64,000 nucleotides of DNA from Roseovarius sp. EL26 (GCF_900327775.1 NZ_OUMZ01000007.1:1289606-1353605), one strand, 5' to 3'; numbered from the stretch's first letter, positions 1 to 9,676 are shown. The notes: a model not told the origin generated them from the letters alone. Made by a program: numbers and translations.

Positions 1-627
1 ATTGATGTCGGAAAATTCGCAATCACACGCGGACAAAAGAAAACTCTCAACCGCAACAAACATCTCAAACGCAAAGCCACCTCTCCTTGGGCCACCGAAG
101 ATCAATACGACCTTTTTCGCAATTATTTGGAGGATCGCCACGCTGAAGGTGGCATGGCTGACATGGACGCCTTTGAATTTGCGGCCATGGTCGAAGAAAC
201 TCCCATTCGCACCCGTGTTGTCGAATACACAGACCGCGATACTGACGATTTGATCGCCGTTTGCCTGACTGATGTCATCGAAGACGGGGTCAGTATGGTT
301 TATTCCTTCTACCAGCCTGACAAAACCCGCCAGTCACTGGGCACTTATGTGATCCTTGATCACATCGCCATCGCACAGGAGGCAGGCCTGCCTTACGTCT
401 ATCTGGGTTATTGGGTGCCCGGCAGCCCCAAAATGGGCTACAAGGCCAGTTTTTCAGGGCTTGAGGTTTTTGCAGACGGGGAATGGCAAGAAATGACAGA
501 TCCGGCCGAACACGATTCTCGCAGTCACCCAATCTCAAATGATTCCATCATAGAACAGGTTGCCAATATCTCCCTGCCCGATGGCACCCCTTTGCGTCCA
601 CAATCCAATACGGGGCCAAAAAGTTAA
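1..627 (+). CDS. bpt: Aspartate/glutamate leucyl/arginyl-transferase (Bpt/Ate family), 5' truncated by window
   Basis: Transfers leucine (or arginine) from aminoacyl-tRNA to N-terminal acidic residues, marking proteins for the ClpS/ClpAP N-end-rule pathway in the cytosol. The reading frame is open from base 1, so the true start lies outside the window. The 208 visible residues hold the family's C-terminal half: an N-R-N-x-H-L segment, RHxxGGM near codon 60, VYSF, SLGTxxI and the YLGYWVxGSxKMxYKA block, which builds the GNAT-like transferase fold. The N-terminal cysteine-rich part is missing. It converges on the TRAP gene with only 26 bases between them. The family call is secure; leucyl versus arginyl specificity is inferred from bacterial relatives. 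Confidence 0.93.
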   Translation: MDVGKFAITRGQKKTLNRNKHLKRKATSPWATEDQYDLFRNYLEDRHAEGGMADMDAFEFAAMVEETPIRTRVVEYTDRDTDDLIAVCLTDVIEDGVSMVYSFYQPDKTRQSLGTYVILDHIAIAQEAGLPYVYLGYWVPGSPKMGYKASFSGLEVFADGEWQEMTDPAEHDSRSHPISNDSIIEQVANISLPDGTPLRPQSNTGPKS

Positions 628-653
628 TTCAGGCCCCTAGGTAGTCTTTAGGG

Positions 654-3008
654 TCAATTTCCGATCAGAGCAGGCACAATCGTGACGATCGATGGGAAAA
701 ACCACAAGATCCCCAGTCCAACCACCTGGATCAGGACAAATGGAAACACCCCACGATAGATATGGCCCGTTGTGACCTCTTTGGGCGCGACCCCCCGCAG
801 ATAGAACAACGCAAAACCAAACGGCGGCGTCAGAAACGAGGTCTGCAGGTTTACCGCGATCATGATCGTCACCCATTTGGGGTCAAACGTACCACCATAA
901 ATCACCGGACCGACGATGGGGATGACGATGTAGATAATTTCAAGAAAATCCAACACGAAGCCCAGAAAGAACAGCACCAGCATCACGATCAGGAAGACCT
1001 GCAATTCACTGTCAAAGCTTTTCAGGAACTGCTGGATATAATGTTCGCCACCAAAACTGATCACCACCAGATTGAGCAACTGCGACCCGATCAAGATGGT
1101 AAACACCATCGAGGTCACCTTGGCGGTTTCACGCACCACCGGGGTCATCACCCCGCCGGAATACAAAACCCAGCAAGAATACAGCAATCCAAAGGCAGCA
1201 TAGAGATACGCACCATACGCCACAAAGAAGGCCATCCAGGTCTCAACACTGACGTTGGTGCCATTGATCCGTAGGTCAAAATTAACACCAATCAAAACCG
1301 ACAAAATGATCGCAAACGTGGACCAGATGATCACCTTGCCCGAGCGCTCCTGATCTTGCAGTTTGCGATAGGCCGCTAGCATGATCGCCCCACCTGCCCC
1401 AAGCGCCGCTGCCGGCGTCGGATTGGTGATGCCACCAAGGATCGATCCTAGCACGGCAATGATCAAAATCAGCGGTGGAAACACCACGCGGATCAACTCA
1501 TTCTGCGCCAAACGCCCTGCTGCATGGCTACAACCGTACAATGCCACGGCAAGCGGAATGGCCAAAATCACTACGGTCAATCCGGGGCTGGTCGACGGCG
1601 CAATCAACAAGATATCAACCATCAGGCCCAAAATGACCCCAATCCCGCCAATCAATAACGGTACAGGGCTGGCAGAAGGCTTCACTCCACGTGCCACGAC
1701 TAAGATCAGTGACAGCAGCACAAACAGGATCGCGACGCCGGTTCCGATGGGGGCGGCAGCCGCCTCTTTCGCGGCTACGGCTGCAGTGACCTCTTCGTCG
1801 GACAAGGCCACGCTTTGCTGTACACCACCGGCAGCCGCAATCGCCTCTTTCTCAGCAATCGCCGCATCCCAGGACTCCTGTCCATGCAGCTCAATCATCG
1901 ACGCCTGACATTGTTCACCGACATTAGTGCGCAGGCTGGCCGTCTGCCCTTGCGCAGAGTAGCTACCAACCGTCAGATCTTGCGAACCGATCACATTCAT
2001 CTGCCCCAACACAACGGTCCCGATGATCAGTGCCAAAGGCAAGCCCAAGAACCATGTGAAGGATTCACCACGTGTGATCACCTCAGTACTTGTTGTTTCC
2101 ATCTGCACCGCAGGGGCCTTGGATGGGTTCATCAACGCATAGCCAAAAGCGTACAATCCATAGAGCATCGCCAACATGATCCCTGGCAGCAAAGCCGCCT
2201 GGAAAAGTGCCCCCACAGACACTACTGCCGGTTCTCCCAAATAGGTCAGTGCGTCGGTACATCCCGCCTCAATGGCACGGTTTTCCTGCGCGACTGAATA
2301 GAGATCTCCGGCAAGTGTGCCCAACAGTACGATCACAATAGATGGTGGAATGATTTGCCCCAACGTGCCCGAAGCCGCGATCACACCAGTCGCGATCTCA
2401 GGACTATAGTTGTGCCGCAACATAGTTGGCAGGCTTAGTAAACCCATGGTCACGACCGTGGCACCAACGATGCCGGTTGAGGCCGCCAAAAACGCACCCA
2501 CAACCACAACAGATACCGCCAGACCTCCGGGCAAAGGCCCAAAAACCCGCGCCATCGTGGTCAGCAGATCATTGGCAATTTTGGATCGCTCCAACGTAAT
2601 GCCCATCAAAATGAACATCAAAACAGCCAGCAAGGTCTCAATCGACTGTCCCGCCAGCACCCGTTCGTTCACCCGGTTGACGATGAACGATACATTGCGG
2701 TTCATCGCCACTTCCCAGCCCTGTACAAACACAGGTTCTGCGATGCGAGCTAAATCCGGGTATCGAAACACTGATATGCTTTCTGCATTCACACCCGAGG
2801 CGATAAGCGCATTATACCCCTCGCTTGACGTGTCAATCGCTTGGTGGATCAGCAGACCAGCTGAATCCAGCGATGCGATGATCCCGAATGAGATGATCCC
2901 AGCCCCACCAATGGCAAAGGCCACCGGAAAGCCCGACAAAATGCCCCCAAACAGGCACAGGAATACAATGATCAGGCCGATTTCGACGCCATCAAGTCCA
3001 AATAGCAT
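654..3008 (-). CDS. dctM: TRAP transporter large permease (DctM family), enlarged form
   Basis: This is the ion-coupled translocating subunit of a TRAP transporter in the inner membrane. At 784 residues it is nearly twice the usual DctM length of about 430. Residues 1-300 and the last 240 residues look like ordinary DctM membrane segments, rich in small and hydrophobic residues with conserved Pro/Gly turns (GQIIPPS, FLTPPFGFALFYL). Between them lie extra hydrophobic helices and a polar, alanine/glutamate-rich loop at roughly residues 345-420 with one cysteine. It is last in a dctP-dctQ-dctM order, 17 bases after the small permease gene. Such long versions are usual in TakP-like systems of Rhodobacterales (from memory). 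Substrate is unproven; organic or keto acids are likely. Confidence 0.88.
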   Translation of the reverse strand: MLFGLDGVEIGLIIVFLCLFGGILSGFPVAFAIGGAGIISFGIIASLDSAGLLIHQAIDTSSEGYNALIASGVNAESISVFRYPDLARIAEPVFVQGWEVAMNRNVSFIVNRVNERVLAGQSIETLLAVLMFILMGITLERSKIANDLLTTMARVFGPLPGGLAVSVVVVGAFLAASTGIVGATVVTMGLLSLPTMLRHNYSPEIATGVIAASGTLGQIIPPSIVIVLLGTLAGDLYSVAQENRAIEAGCTDALTYLGEPAVVSVGALFQAALLPGIMLAMLYGLYAFGYALMNPSKAPAVQMETTSTEVITRGESFTWFLGLPLALIIGTVVLGQMNVIGSQDLTVGSYSAQGQTASLRTNVGEQCQASMIELHGQESWDAAIAEKEAIAAAGGVQQSVALSDEEVTAAVAAKEAAAAPIGTGVAILFVLLSLILVVARGVKPSASPVPLLIGGIGVILGLMVDILLIAPSTSPGLTVVILAIPLAVALYGCSHAAGRLAQNELIRVVFPPLILIIAVLGSILGGITNPTPAAALGAGGAIMLAAYRKLQDQERSGKVIIWSTFAIILSVLIGVNFDLRINGTNVSVETWMAFFVAYGAYLYAAFGLLYSCWVLYSGGVMTPVVRETAKVTSMVFTILIGSQLLNLVVISFGGEHYIQQFLKSFDSELQVFLIVMLVLFFLGFVLDFLEIIYIVIPIVGPVIYGGTFDPKWVTIMIAVNLQTSFLTPPFGFALFYLRGVAPKEVTTGHIYRGVFPFVLIQVVGLGILWFFPSIVTIVPALIGN

Positions 3009-3025
3009 TACTCTTCCCCGTCCCC

Positions 3026-3919
3026 TTAGTGGGTGCCCTCATAGGCTTCTTCACCCGCGCCCAACGTGTCGCGGTCAAGATATTTTCCTTCGCTTTCCTG
3101 ACCCTCTTTTCGTTCCAGATAAGAGCGGTAGAAAAACGCGATTGCTTGTAAAAAGACCATCCCGCAGAATGCCAGCAGCAAGATTTTGAACAGGAAATAC
3201 CCGTTAAACCCATTTGGGCTAAAGCCGATGGTCTCAACATTCCAGCGCACGGCACGCGATTTAAGCAAAAGGCGCTCCAACGTGTCACTGGCCGATGGTT
3301 TTGGCGTGATCAGGTGACGCCACATAAAATACCAACCATACATCCACATGATCACCGCCATCGGCATCATGAACAGCAGGCTACCGATCATATCGATCAG
3401 TTTCTTAGTGCGGAATTTCACAGCGGCATAAAACAGATCCACCCGAACATGTCCGCCTTGAACAAACGTGTAAGTGCAACACAGCGCCACCACCATGGCG
3501 TTGTAGAACTTCAGCTCTTCAGCCCACCAACTGATGTCTTTTTGAAACGGCACACCAAAGCCGAATATGATGTCAGGTCGCGCAAAAATACGCTGCATGA
3601 AGACGATAATGATCTGCTGCAGAACCATCAACAGACCAGCCCAAGCAAAGAACCGGCCCACCGTGTTGGCAAAGCCTTCCAGCACCCGAACGCAGCCCCA
3701 CATGAAGGCGTTTTTCCAAAACCCGATGGCCGTCACCACCAAAAAGGTTGTAAAAACAACAAAGAAAAACTCGACCGAACCGCCGTAGTAGACAAAGCGC
3801 ATAATCGATTCTTTGTTGGACCAATCCAGCCAAGTCCCCGGATGCGAGACCGCATAGCCAAAGTTGTAAAAAGCCAGTCCTATATTCTGGAAAAACCAGA
3901 CAAGTGCGTCCAGCATCAT
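3026..3919 (-). CDS. dctQ: TRAP transporter small permease (DctQ family), long form
   Basis: This is the small membrane subunit that partners the large permease and helps dock the periplasmic binding protein. It has 297 residues against the usual 160-200. Several hydrophobic segments are visible, at about residues 45-68, 85-110, 140-160, 180-200 and 245-268, with the DctQ-typical GGHVRVDLFY motif near residue 157. The C-terminus is a charged cytoplasmic tail rich in Glu and Lys. The extra length matches the enlarged large permease next to it, which suggests the two extended together. The first two codons are both ATG, so the start could shift by one residue. Confidence 0.86.
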   Translation of the reverse strand: MMLDALVWFFQNIGLAFYNFGYAVSHPGTWLDWSNKESIMRFVYYGGSVEFFFVVFTTFLVVTAIGFWKNAFMWGCVRVLEGFANTVGRFFAWAGLLMVLQQIIIVFMQRIFARPDIIFGFGVPFQKDISWWAEELKFYNAMVVALCCTYTFVQGGHVRVDLFYAAVKFRTKKLIDMIGSLLFMMPMAVIMWMYGWYFMWRHLITPKPSASDTLERLLLKSRAVRWNVETIGFSPNGFNGYFLFKILLLAFCGMVFLQAIAFFYRSYLERKEGQESEGKYLDRDTLGAGEEAYEGTH

Positions 3920-4012
3920 CTTCCCCGCGTATTATCTTTCAGATCTTTTTGATCTGTTGTTGGTCAGCAGGCCCCGGACATCGGGACCTGCCAAATTTAA
4001 AACCGATATGGA

Positions 4013-5095
4013 TTAACCCAGAACCCGGTCACGCTGTGCGCGGTATGCACCAACAGAGTTGGTCAACCAGCCTGACGAAGCTTTCATCGAAGTGACATAG
4101 TCATCATAGATTTCCTTGAACAACTCGTCGCCCATGAATTCGTCATAGACTTTCTGTGACGCTGCACCCATCGCATCCCAAACGCTGTCAGGGAATTCCA
4201 GAACATTCACGCCACCAGCGCGCAGGCGCTCAAGAGCGGCACCGTTGTTCATCAGGAATTGGCTCAGGTTCCAGACATTGGCCTGACCTGCGGAAACCTC
4301 GATCGCCGATTGCTGTGCAGGTGTCAGGCTCTCAAAGACTTCCAGATTGGTCGCCAAAGACAGACCGGCTGCTGGCTCGTGGAAACCGGCAGTGTAGTAG
4401 AACTTGGTGATTTCCTGGAAGCCAGCCTTTTCATCCGCCCAAGGACCGATCCATTCGGTGCCCTGAATGGATCCGTTCGCCAGTGAGGTATACACTTCTG
4501 CGCCCGGAATGTTCTGAACAGATGCGCCCATGTGGCCAAGGGCCTTACCACCCAGACCCGGCATACGGAACGCCAGACCGTTGAAATCTTCTGGACCTTT
4601 GATTTCATTCAAGAACCAGCCACCGGCCTGTGTACCAGTGTTGCCACCAAGGAAGGATTTCAAACCAAAGATTTCACCCAGCTTGTCATGCATGGCCTGA
4701 CCATTGCCGTGGTAATACCAGTTGTTCAGTTCGGTCGCGGTCATGCCAAATGGCACGCCAGTAAAGAAGGCAAAGCCCGGATGCTGGTTCACGAAATAAT
4801 AGTCAGCTGCGTGATACATATCCGCCTGACCCGAGGTCACAGCGTCAAACACTTCAAACGCGCCAACCAACTCGCCTGCGGCTTTGATTTCAACGGTCAG
4901 CGAGCCATCGGTGATGGCGTTAATGTTGTCAGCACATTTTTGCGCCGCATCAAACACGCCAGCAAGGCCACGGCCCCAGCTGGTGACCATTGTCAACGTG
5001 CGCTTACCCTGCGCATAAGCCGGTGCGGCCAGTGTTGATGCAGCCGCTGCCGTGCCACCCAATGCTGTTTTTGTCAAAAAAGAACGACGATCCAT
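4013..5095 (-). CDS. dctP: TRAP transporter substrate-binding protein, TakP-like, Tat-exported
   Basis: This periplasmic solute receptor delivers substrate to the TRAP permeases. The 360 residues open with a twin-arginine signal (RRSFLTK, residues 3-9) and a cleavage region near AYAQ. Body motifs match the alpha-keto-acid receptor TakP of Rhodobacter: GGNTGTQAGGW, FRMPGLGGK with the substrate-clamping arginine, and TEWIGPWADEKAGF. From these, 2-oxo-acids or similar monocarboxylates are the likely ligands, but this is inference. A strong GGAGGAG ribosome site precedes the ATG. It is first in its operon and divergent from a histidine kinase gene 198 bases away, which may sense the same compound. 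Confidence 0.9.
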   Translation of the reverse strand: MDRRSFLTKTALGGTAAAASTLAAPAYAQGKRTLTMVTSWGRGLAGVFDAAQKCADNINAITDGSLTVEIKAAGELVGAFEVFDAVTSGQADMYHAADYYFVNQHPGFAFFTGVPFGMTATELNNWYYHGNGQAMHDKLGEIFGLKSFLGGNTGTQAGGWFLNEIKGPEDFNGLAFRMPGLGGKALGHMGASVQNIPGAEVYTSLANGSIQGTEWIGPWADEKAGFQEITKFYYTAGFHEPAAGLSLATNLEVFESLTPAQQSAIEVSAGQANVWNLSQFLMNNGAALERLRAGGVNVLEFPDSVWDAMGAASQKVYDEFMGDELFKEIYDDYVTSMKASSGWLTNSVGAYRAQRDRVLG

Positions 5096-5293
5096 TTAGG
5101 TCTCCTCCCAAGTCGTTATGTGCGTACAGGTTATAAATCCCGCACGCGGATCTTTTCGTGCCCAAACCGTAGCCCGCTCACAATCATTTGAAAATACCGA
5201 CTACTGCGTAGAAAACCTCGGTTTGGTCATAAAATATCACCAGACCCTCGTATTTTTCTGGGAATTCCAGCCCATTGGCCTTATCGAATCCCC

Positions 5294-6718
5294 ATGCGTT
5301 TGCTCTCCGATCGCCCTTGGCTGAACTACGGCCAAAAGCTGTTTCTAATCGCCACACTGCCGTTCTTGCTGGCGGCGGTGGTGATTTCTGTGCTGGTCAC
5401 ATTGCAATCGCGCCAATTGGCTGAGCGGGAGATCAGCGCACTCGAACAACAACTGATTGCCGCCAAACGGGCTGAACTTAAAAACTACCTCTCCATCGCC
5501 CGCACCTCTTTCATCAATATCTACGGTCGCGCCGCGCCGGATGATGATCAGGCCATGCTGGAGGTCAGTCAAATCCTGTCGGCCACGCTTTACGGCCAAG
5601 ACGGCTACTTTTTTGTCTATGACTATGATGGCACCAACCTTGTCAGCCCACGCCAAACTGACCTGATTGGCAGCAACTGGATGGATCTGAAAGACGCCAA
5701 TCATATCCCGATCACGCAAGAACTGATCCGCATTGCCCGTTCAGGCGGCGGATACCACAGCTATGAATGGACCAAGCCAAGCACTGGGAAAAATGCCCGC
5801 ATGGTCAGCTATGTCATCGGCCTGCAGGATTGGCGCTGGGCCGTGGGCACTGGCGTATTCATCGATGATGTTGTGGCCACCGTGAACGCCGCCCGCGCCG
5901 GAGTTGAGGCCCGTGTGCGCCGTACCTTCCTCTATATAGGCGGCATCACCTTGGCCGCCTTGGCGCTGGTTTTCACTTCGGGGCTATTCATCAACATCCG
6001 CGAACGCCGCCTTGCTGATGCCAAGCTCAAAAAGCTGACTCAACGGGTTTTTGATGCGCAAGAGGAAGAACGCGGTCGCGTCGCCCGCGAACTGCACGAT
6101 GGCATCAGTCAAATCCTTGTCGGCGTGCGTTACACGCTCGAGGCCGCCAAACGCCGCTTTGCCAACGAGGACCCCGCCGCTGGCGATATGCTGGATCGCG
6201 GCCTTGATCACCTTGGGGGTGCCATCCAAGAGGTCCGCCGCATCAGCCGCGACTTGCGCCCCGGCGTGCTTGATGATCTTGGTCTAGGCCCCGCCCTCAA
6301 GGCGCTAACGGATGATTTTGGCAAGCGCACCGGGATCGAGACTGAGTTCGAAACCGTTGTCTTTCGTAACCGTCTGGATGACGAGGCCAAGATAGCCCTC
6401 TACCGTGTTGCCCAAGAGGCGATGACCAATGTGGAACGCCATTCTGGTGCCACCTGCGTCTCCATCGATGTGCGCGGTCACAGCCATGGTGCCACGCTCA
6501 AAATCCACGATAATGGATGCGGCATTAATGATGATGCGCCCTCCACCCCCTCCAGCGGGCTTGGCCTGCGCAATATGCAGGAACGATTAGAGCAATTGAA
6601 TGGAACGCTGATCATCCGCTCAGACCCCAATGGTACAAAGATTGAAGCCACTGTCCCCCTGAGCCATATGTTACCCCCAGAGAAAAGCAGCGCAGAGCAA
6701 AAGAGGACCGCCGCATGA
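5294..6718 (+). CDS. Membrane sensor histidine kinase, Cache domain plus HisKA_3 (NarL class)
   Basis: This sensor kinase probably detects a small ligand outside the membrane and phosphorylates the response regulator encoded next. The 474 residues run: membrane helix at about 16-37, extracytoplasmic single-Cache domain at about 40-200 (DGYFFVYDYDG and GSNWMDLKD are typical), second helix at about 212-233, dimerisation helix with the phospho-acceptor His268 in RxxRELHDG, then an ATPase domain with N-box Asn379, DNGCG at 406-410 and GLGLRNM at 422-428. The final codons overlap the regulator start by four bases (ATGA), so the pair is translationally coupled. Its position divergent from the TRAP operon suggests, without proving, that it controls uptake of the TRAP substrate. 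Confidence 0.9.
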   Translation: MRLLSDRPWLNYGQKLFLIATLPFLLAAVVISVLVTLQSRQLAEREISALEQQLIAAKRAELKNYLSIARTSFINIYGRAAPDDDQAMLEVSQILSATLYGQDGYFFVYDYDGTNLVSPRQTDLIGSNWMDLKDANHIPITQELIRIARSGGGYHSYEWTKPSTGKNARMVSYVIGLQDWRWAVGTGVFIDDVVATVNAARAGVEARVRRTFLYIGGITLAALALVFTSGLFINIRERRLADAKLKKLTQRVFDAQEEERGRVARELHDGISQILVGVRYTLEAAKRRFANEDPAAGDMLDRGLDHLGGAIQEVRRISRDLRPGVLDDLGLGPALKALTDDFGKRTGIETEFETVVFRNRLDDEAKIALYRVAQEAMTNVERHSGATCVSIDVRGHSHGATLKIHDNGCGINDDAPSTPSSGLGLRNMQERLEQLNGTLIIRSDPNGTKIEATVPLSHMLPPEKSSAEQKRTAA

Positions 6719-7362
6719 CATCCGCCGCCATCCGTGTTCTGATCGTCGATGACCACCCGATGGTGGCCGAAGGCATCCAGTTCATCCTCGAAAATGATCC
6801 GCAAATTAATGTGATTGGCACCCTGTCAAACGGGCAGGAAGTCATCGATCAGGTCGAGGTGCTGACCCCTGACGTTATCTTGATGGATCTCAACATGCCC
6901 GGCATCGGGGGGCTGTCAGCTACCGAAATCATTCTGGAACGCCGCCCCGAAACCCGCATTCTGATCCTCTCAATGCATGACAGCCCTGAATACATCTCGT
7001 CAGCCCTCAACCACGGTGCTGTGGGCTACGTGCTCAAGGATGTGCCGACAGAAAAGATCAAACAGGCCATTCAGGCGGTGATGGCCGGACAGCAATATCT
7101 ATGCACCGGTGCACAAGGGTCTCTGAATCCCGCCAATCAACCCGACCGCGAGCAACTCACCAACCGCGAACAAACCATCTTGCTGCAACTGGCGCAGGGC
7201 AAATCCAACAAAGACGTGGCGCAGGACCTCGATATCTCGATCCGCACCGTTGAGACCCACCGCAAAAACATCAAACGCAAACTCGGCATCAGCTCCACCG
7301 CCGGTCTCACCCGCTACGCCATGGAACATGGCGTATTGCAGGGTACCGGGGCAAAGTTTTAG
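6715..7362 (+). CDS. NarL/FixJ-family response regulator
   Basis: This is the cytoplasmic transcription factor of the two-component pair. The 215 residues contain a receiver domain with the acidic pocket Asp12-Asp13, phospho-acceptor Asp58 (LMDLNMPG) and the conserved Lys of VLKD near residue 108. A LuxR-type helix-turn-helix lies at about residues 148-205 (LTNRE, SNKDVAQDL, RTVETHRKNIKRKLG). It overlaps the kinase gene by four bases. The TRAP operon is the nearest plausible target. Nothing recognisable follows for about 275 bases until the MATE remnant. Confidence 0.93.
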   Translation: MTSAAIRVLIVDDHPMVAEGIQFILENDPQINVIGTLSNGQEVIDQVEVLTPDVILMDLNMPGIGGLSATEIILERRPETRILILSMHDSPEYISSALNHGAVGYVLKDVPTEKIKQAIQAVMAGQQYLCTGAQGSLNPANQPDREQLTNREQTILLQLAQGKSNKDVAQDLDISIRTVETHRKNIKRKLGISSTAGLTRYAMEHGVLQGTGAKF

Positions 7363-7639
7363 AGACAGGTCCTAAACTGACTATTTTTAACGGATGTCGG
7401 CAGTGAGCCCATTGCGCCGATTTTCTGCGATGCGGCCAATGTCTGCTATATAGGCAAAAAGAAAAGGAAAACTCGCCCGAAACTGGTTACTCAAGCCGGT
7501 ATGATGCCAACCAAAATGGCTTCGGCGCAATCACTTTAGTCTGAATTGCAAGTGCTCAGAATATACTGCCTGACAGCGGCGACTGCTGGTGCAGAGAGGC
7601 GCGTCCGGTCATCTGGTCAGCGAGGCTACTTGTCACCTT

Positions 7640-8184
7640 TTCCACCGTTCTGCACCGTCCGGCGCCATTGACCCAATCATAGGGCAAAACTTCGGGGCAT
7701 CCAGCATGGACCGGTTGCGCAAGAGCTACATTGACGGACTAAAGTTCCTGACCGCCTATGCCTGCCTTGCGACACTGCTGCTCTGTCTTCTGCGTGTGCC
7801 ATTGGCGGATATGTTCTATGCATAGGGTGATGCGCGGGTGTTGCTGTTCTGGTTTTGCGGACCGCTGGCACTGGCCAATTTCTTTACGGCGCGATCTATG
7901 TCTCAAACGCGTCTTTCAACAACCTAGGCCATCCAACCTACTCAAGCTGGATCAATTGGGGCCGTCATACGCTTGGCACCTGGCCATTTGTGATTGTGAT
8001 CACGGGGTGGATGGGTGCGCATGGCGTCTTAGTCGGCCAGACAGTTGGAGGCATCTTCTTTGCTGCAATCGCTGTGTGATTAAGTTTTCGGACGATCAAA
8101 CATCCCGGCGAGAATCCGTTCATGCCGTTTTCCTGTCCGTTGCAGTATCGCCTGCATGTGGTGAGCGGTCGTTGTATTCGGTAA
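7640..8184 (+). pseudogene. MATE-family efflux transporter remnant (C-terminal half, multiply disrupted)
   Basis: A decayed multidrug/toxin extrusion gene. Recognisable MATE sequence begins at SGAIDPIIGQNFGAS (from about 7650). An in-frame TAG sits at 7823-7825. One base appears lost near 7885, since restoring an A gives FFNGAIYVSNASFNN. The frame then reads through LGHPTYSSWINWGR and GVLVGQTVGGIFFAAIAV. A TGA at 8077-8079 occupies the place of an expected Trp before LSFRTIKHPGENPFMPF, and the natural end may be TAA at 8182. The N-terminal half was not found upstream. Three independent lesions and the missing half make sequencing error an unlikely explanation. The left boundary is approximate. 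Confidence 0.78.
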
Positions 8185-8197
8185 ATTCAGTAGAGCT

Positions 8198-9082
8198 TTA
8201 GTGGAGCCGAAATCCGGCGCTCCGAATGTTCTTGGTTGCAAACTCAAAGAATGCGTGGACACGAGCACTTCGGCGAATATCGGGATGTGCGAGCATCCAT
8301 AGATCTGAGTTAAACCGCTCATCAGGGTCATGCACACGCACCAGATCATGGCAAGTCTCGCCCAGATAGCACGGCAATGCCCCAAACCCGAGACCAAAGC
8401 GCACTAGATCAAAGACCCCCATCAATGAATCGCACAATGTCACACCTGCGCCGTCCGGCTTGTGTTCGAGCGTTATCTGGCTCATCGGGGATTGGTTGAG
8501 GTTGTCGTTCAGGCGAATCCACCGCTGCTCGGTTACGGGCTGATCCTGCAAAGCCTCCAGATAGGCTTTTTGTGCGTAAACCGCATAGGCGAGCGGTGAC
8601 AGGTTCCGTCCAATCCAGTGTTCCGGCGGTTTGTTCGTGGGGCGTAGGGCTATATCCGCGTCCCGCTGCATCAAATCAAGCAGACGTGTACCCGACAGAA
8701 GCCGCAACTCAATGTCAGGATATTCATTTTGGAATGCCGAAAACACTGGCGCCAGACAGTGGAGCAGTGAATCTGTTGTCGTCACTGTCAACGCACCGGC
8801 CAATCGCAGGTCCTGGCCACCCAGTTCCCGTTGGATGATATTCATGCCGTCGCGCAATTGAAGCGCATTTCGAAAGAAGTGCTCGCCCGCGGCGGTCATG
8901 ATGTAGCCGTGGCTTAACCGTTCGAACAGGGTAACGCCTAACCGAGTTTCCACCCCTTCGATCCTGCGAAACACCGTCGAATGGTTGACCCCCAATTGAC
9001 GTGCAGCACCGGACAGGCTGCCGGCTTCGCAGACGGCAAGCACATAGGGGATATCACTCCAATCCAGTGTCTGTGCATTCAT
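8198..9082 (-). CDS. LysR-family transcriptional regulator
   Basis: A 294-residue DNA-binding regulator. The N-terminal winged helix-turn-helix shows SLSGAARQLGVNHSTVFRRI and the VETRLGVTLFERL wing typical of LysR proteins; an effector-binding domain of about 200 residues follows. I chose the ATG at 9082, preceded by AAGGAG with a seven-base gap, over an in-frame GTG at 9103. It is divergent from the luciferase-domain gene with about 80 bases between start codons, so it probably controls the 9166-11433 genes. The effector is unknown. Confidence 0.9.
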   Translation of the reverse strand: MNAQTLDWSDIPYVLAVCEAGSLSGAARQLGVNHSTVFRRIEGVETRLGVTLFERLSHGYIMTAAGEHFFRNALQLRDGMNIIQRELGGQDLRLAGALTVTTTDSLLHCLAPVFSAFQNEYPDIELRLLSGTRLLDLMQRDADIALRPTNKPPEHWIGRNLSPLAYAVYAQKAYLEALQDQPVTEQRWIRLNDNLNQSPMSQITLEHKPDGAGVTLCDSLMGVFDLVRFGLGFGALPCYLGETCHDLVRVHDPDERFNSDLWMLAHPDIRRSARVHAFFEFATKNIRSAGFRLH

Positions 9083-9165
9083 GCAAGCTCTCCTTGCTGA
9101 CACTGTGAATTACTTTGCGCTAAACTTCAATCTATCTCTGACAAACACCAAGTTGGAGAAATGTC

Positions 9166-9660
9166 ATGAGCAATATTCTGAACCTTCCCAAACGGGTGGG
9201 GGCCAAACCGGACACCTCGCACGGTATTCCACATTCACAGCTGAATCAGCATGGTCCTGATGAGACCATCGACCAATTGCGTGATTGGGCCTTTGGCTTG
9301 CCCGATATAGAAAATCATCACAGCCAAATCTCTGTGCCCGGCGCGCGCGCCATGGTGCTGTGTGACGGCACATCGTGCAACGCCGAAGCTTTTATGATTG
9401 GCCGGGAATTTGCACATATTCACCCGTATCCCGACAACGGAAGTATGCACCTGAAACTGGAGCATGATGATGCGCTTGCCGTTATTGAAAGCGGATTTGG
9501 CGAACATCACACGCTGGTTCTGAGCGGTCATCGGCCTGTCGGGCTGGTGATGGTGTTCTCACCTCGTGACGCGCAAGAGCAGGAGATCGTCAAAACCATC
9601 ATTACCCGATCTTACGACTATGCCACCGGCAAAGACATTGCGGCGCATTCGCCGAACTAA
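9166..9660 (+). CDS. Luciferase-domain (DUF5519-like) protein
   Basis: A 164-residue protein with no signal peptide or membrane segment. The C-terminal half (from about residue 60) resembles the small domain annotated as luciferase/DUF5519 in bacteria and plants: FAHIHPYPDNGSMHL, a following DDALAVIESGFGEHH and VFSPRDAQEQEIV. No reaction is firmly established for this family, and the name comes from a weak relation to Cypridina-type enzymes. Ribosome site TTGGAG precedes the ATG. It is first gene of a probable operon with the broken binding-protein gene 16 bases downstream, so it may have acted on what that protein imported. Family assignment is from pattern memory. Confidence 0.6.
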   Translation: MSNILNLPKRVGAKPDTSHGIPHSQLNQHGPDETIDQLRDWAFGLPDIENHHSQISVPGARAMVLCDGTSCNAEAFMIGREFAHIHPYPDNGSMHLKLEHDDALAVIESGFGEHHTLVLSGHRPVGLVMVFSPRDAQEQEIVKTIITRSYDYATGKDIAAHSPN

Positions 9661-9676
9661 CGGAAAGGAAAAGACA

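Noticed and set aside
762..1274. Open frame of 170 codons on the plus strand inside the TRAP large permease gene
   Set aside because: It is antisense to a membrane-protein gene with clear homology; its product is low-complexity in His, Gln and Asp and has no ribosome site.
2410..3189. Open frame of 259 codons antisense to the TRAP genes
   Set aside because: Its sequence is a Pro/Ser/Thr-rich reverse image of hydrophobic codons and spans two real genes on the other strand.
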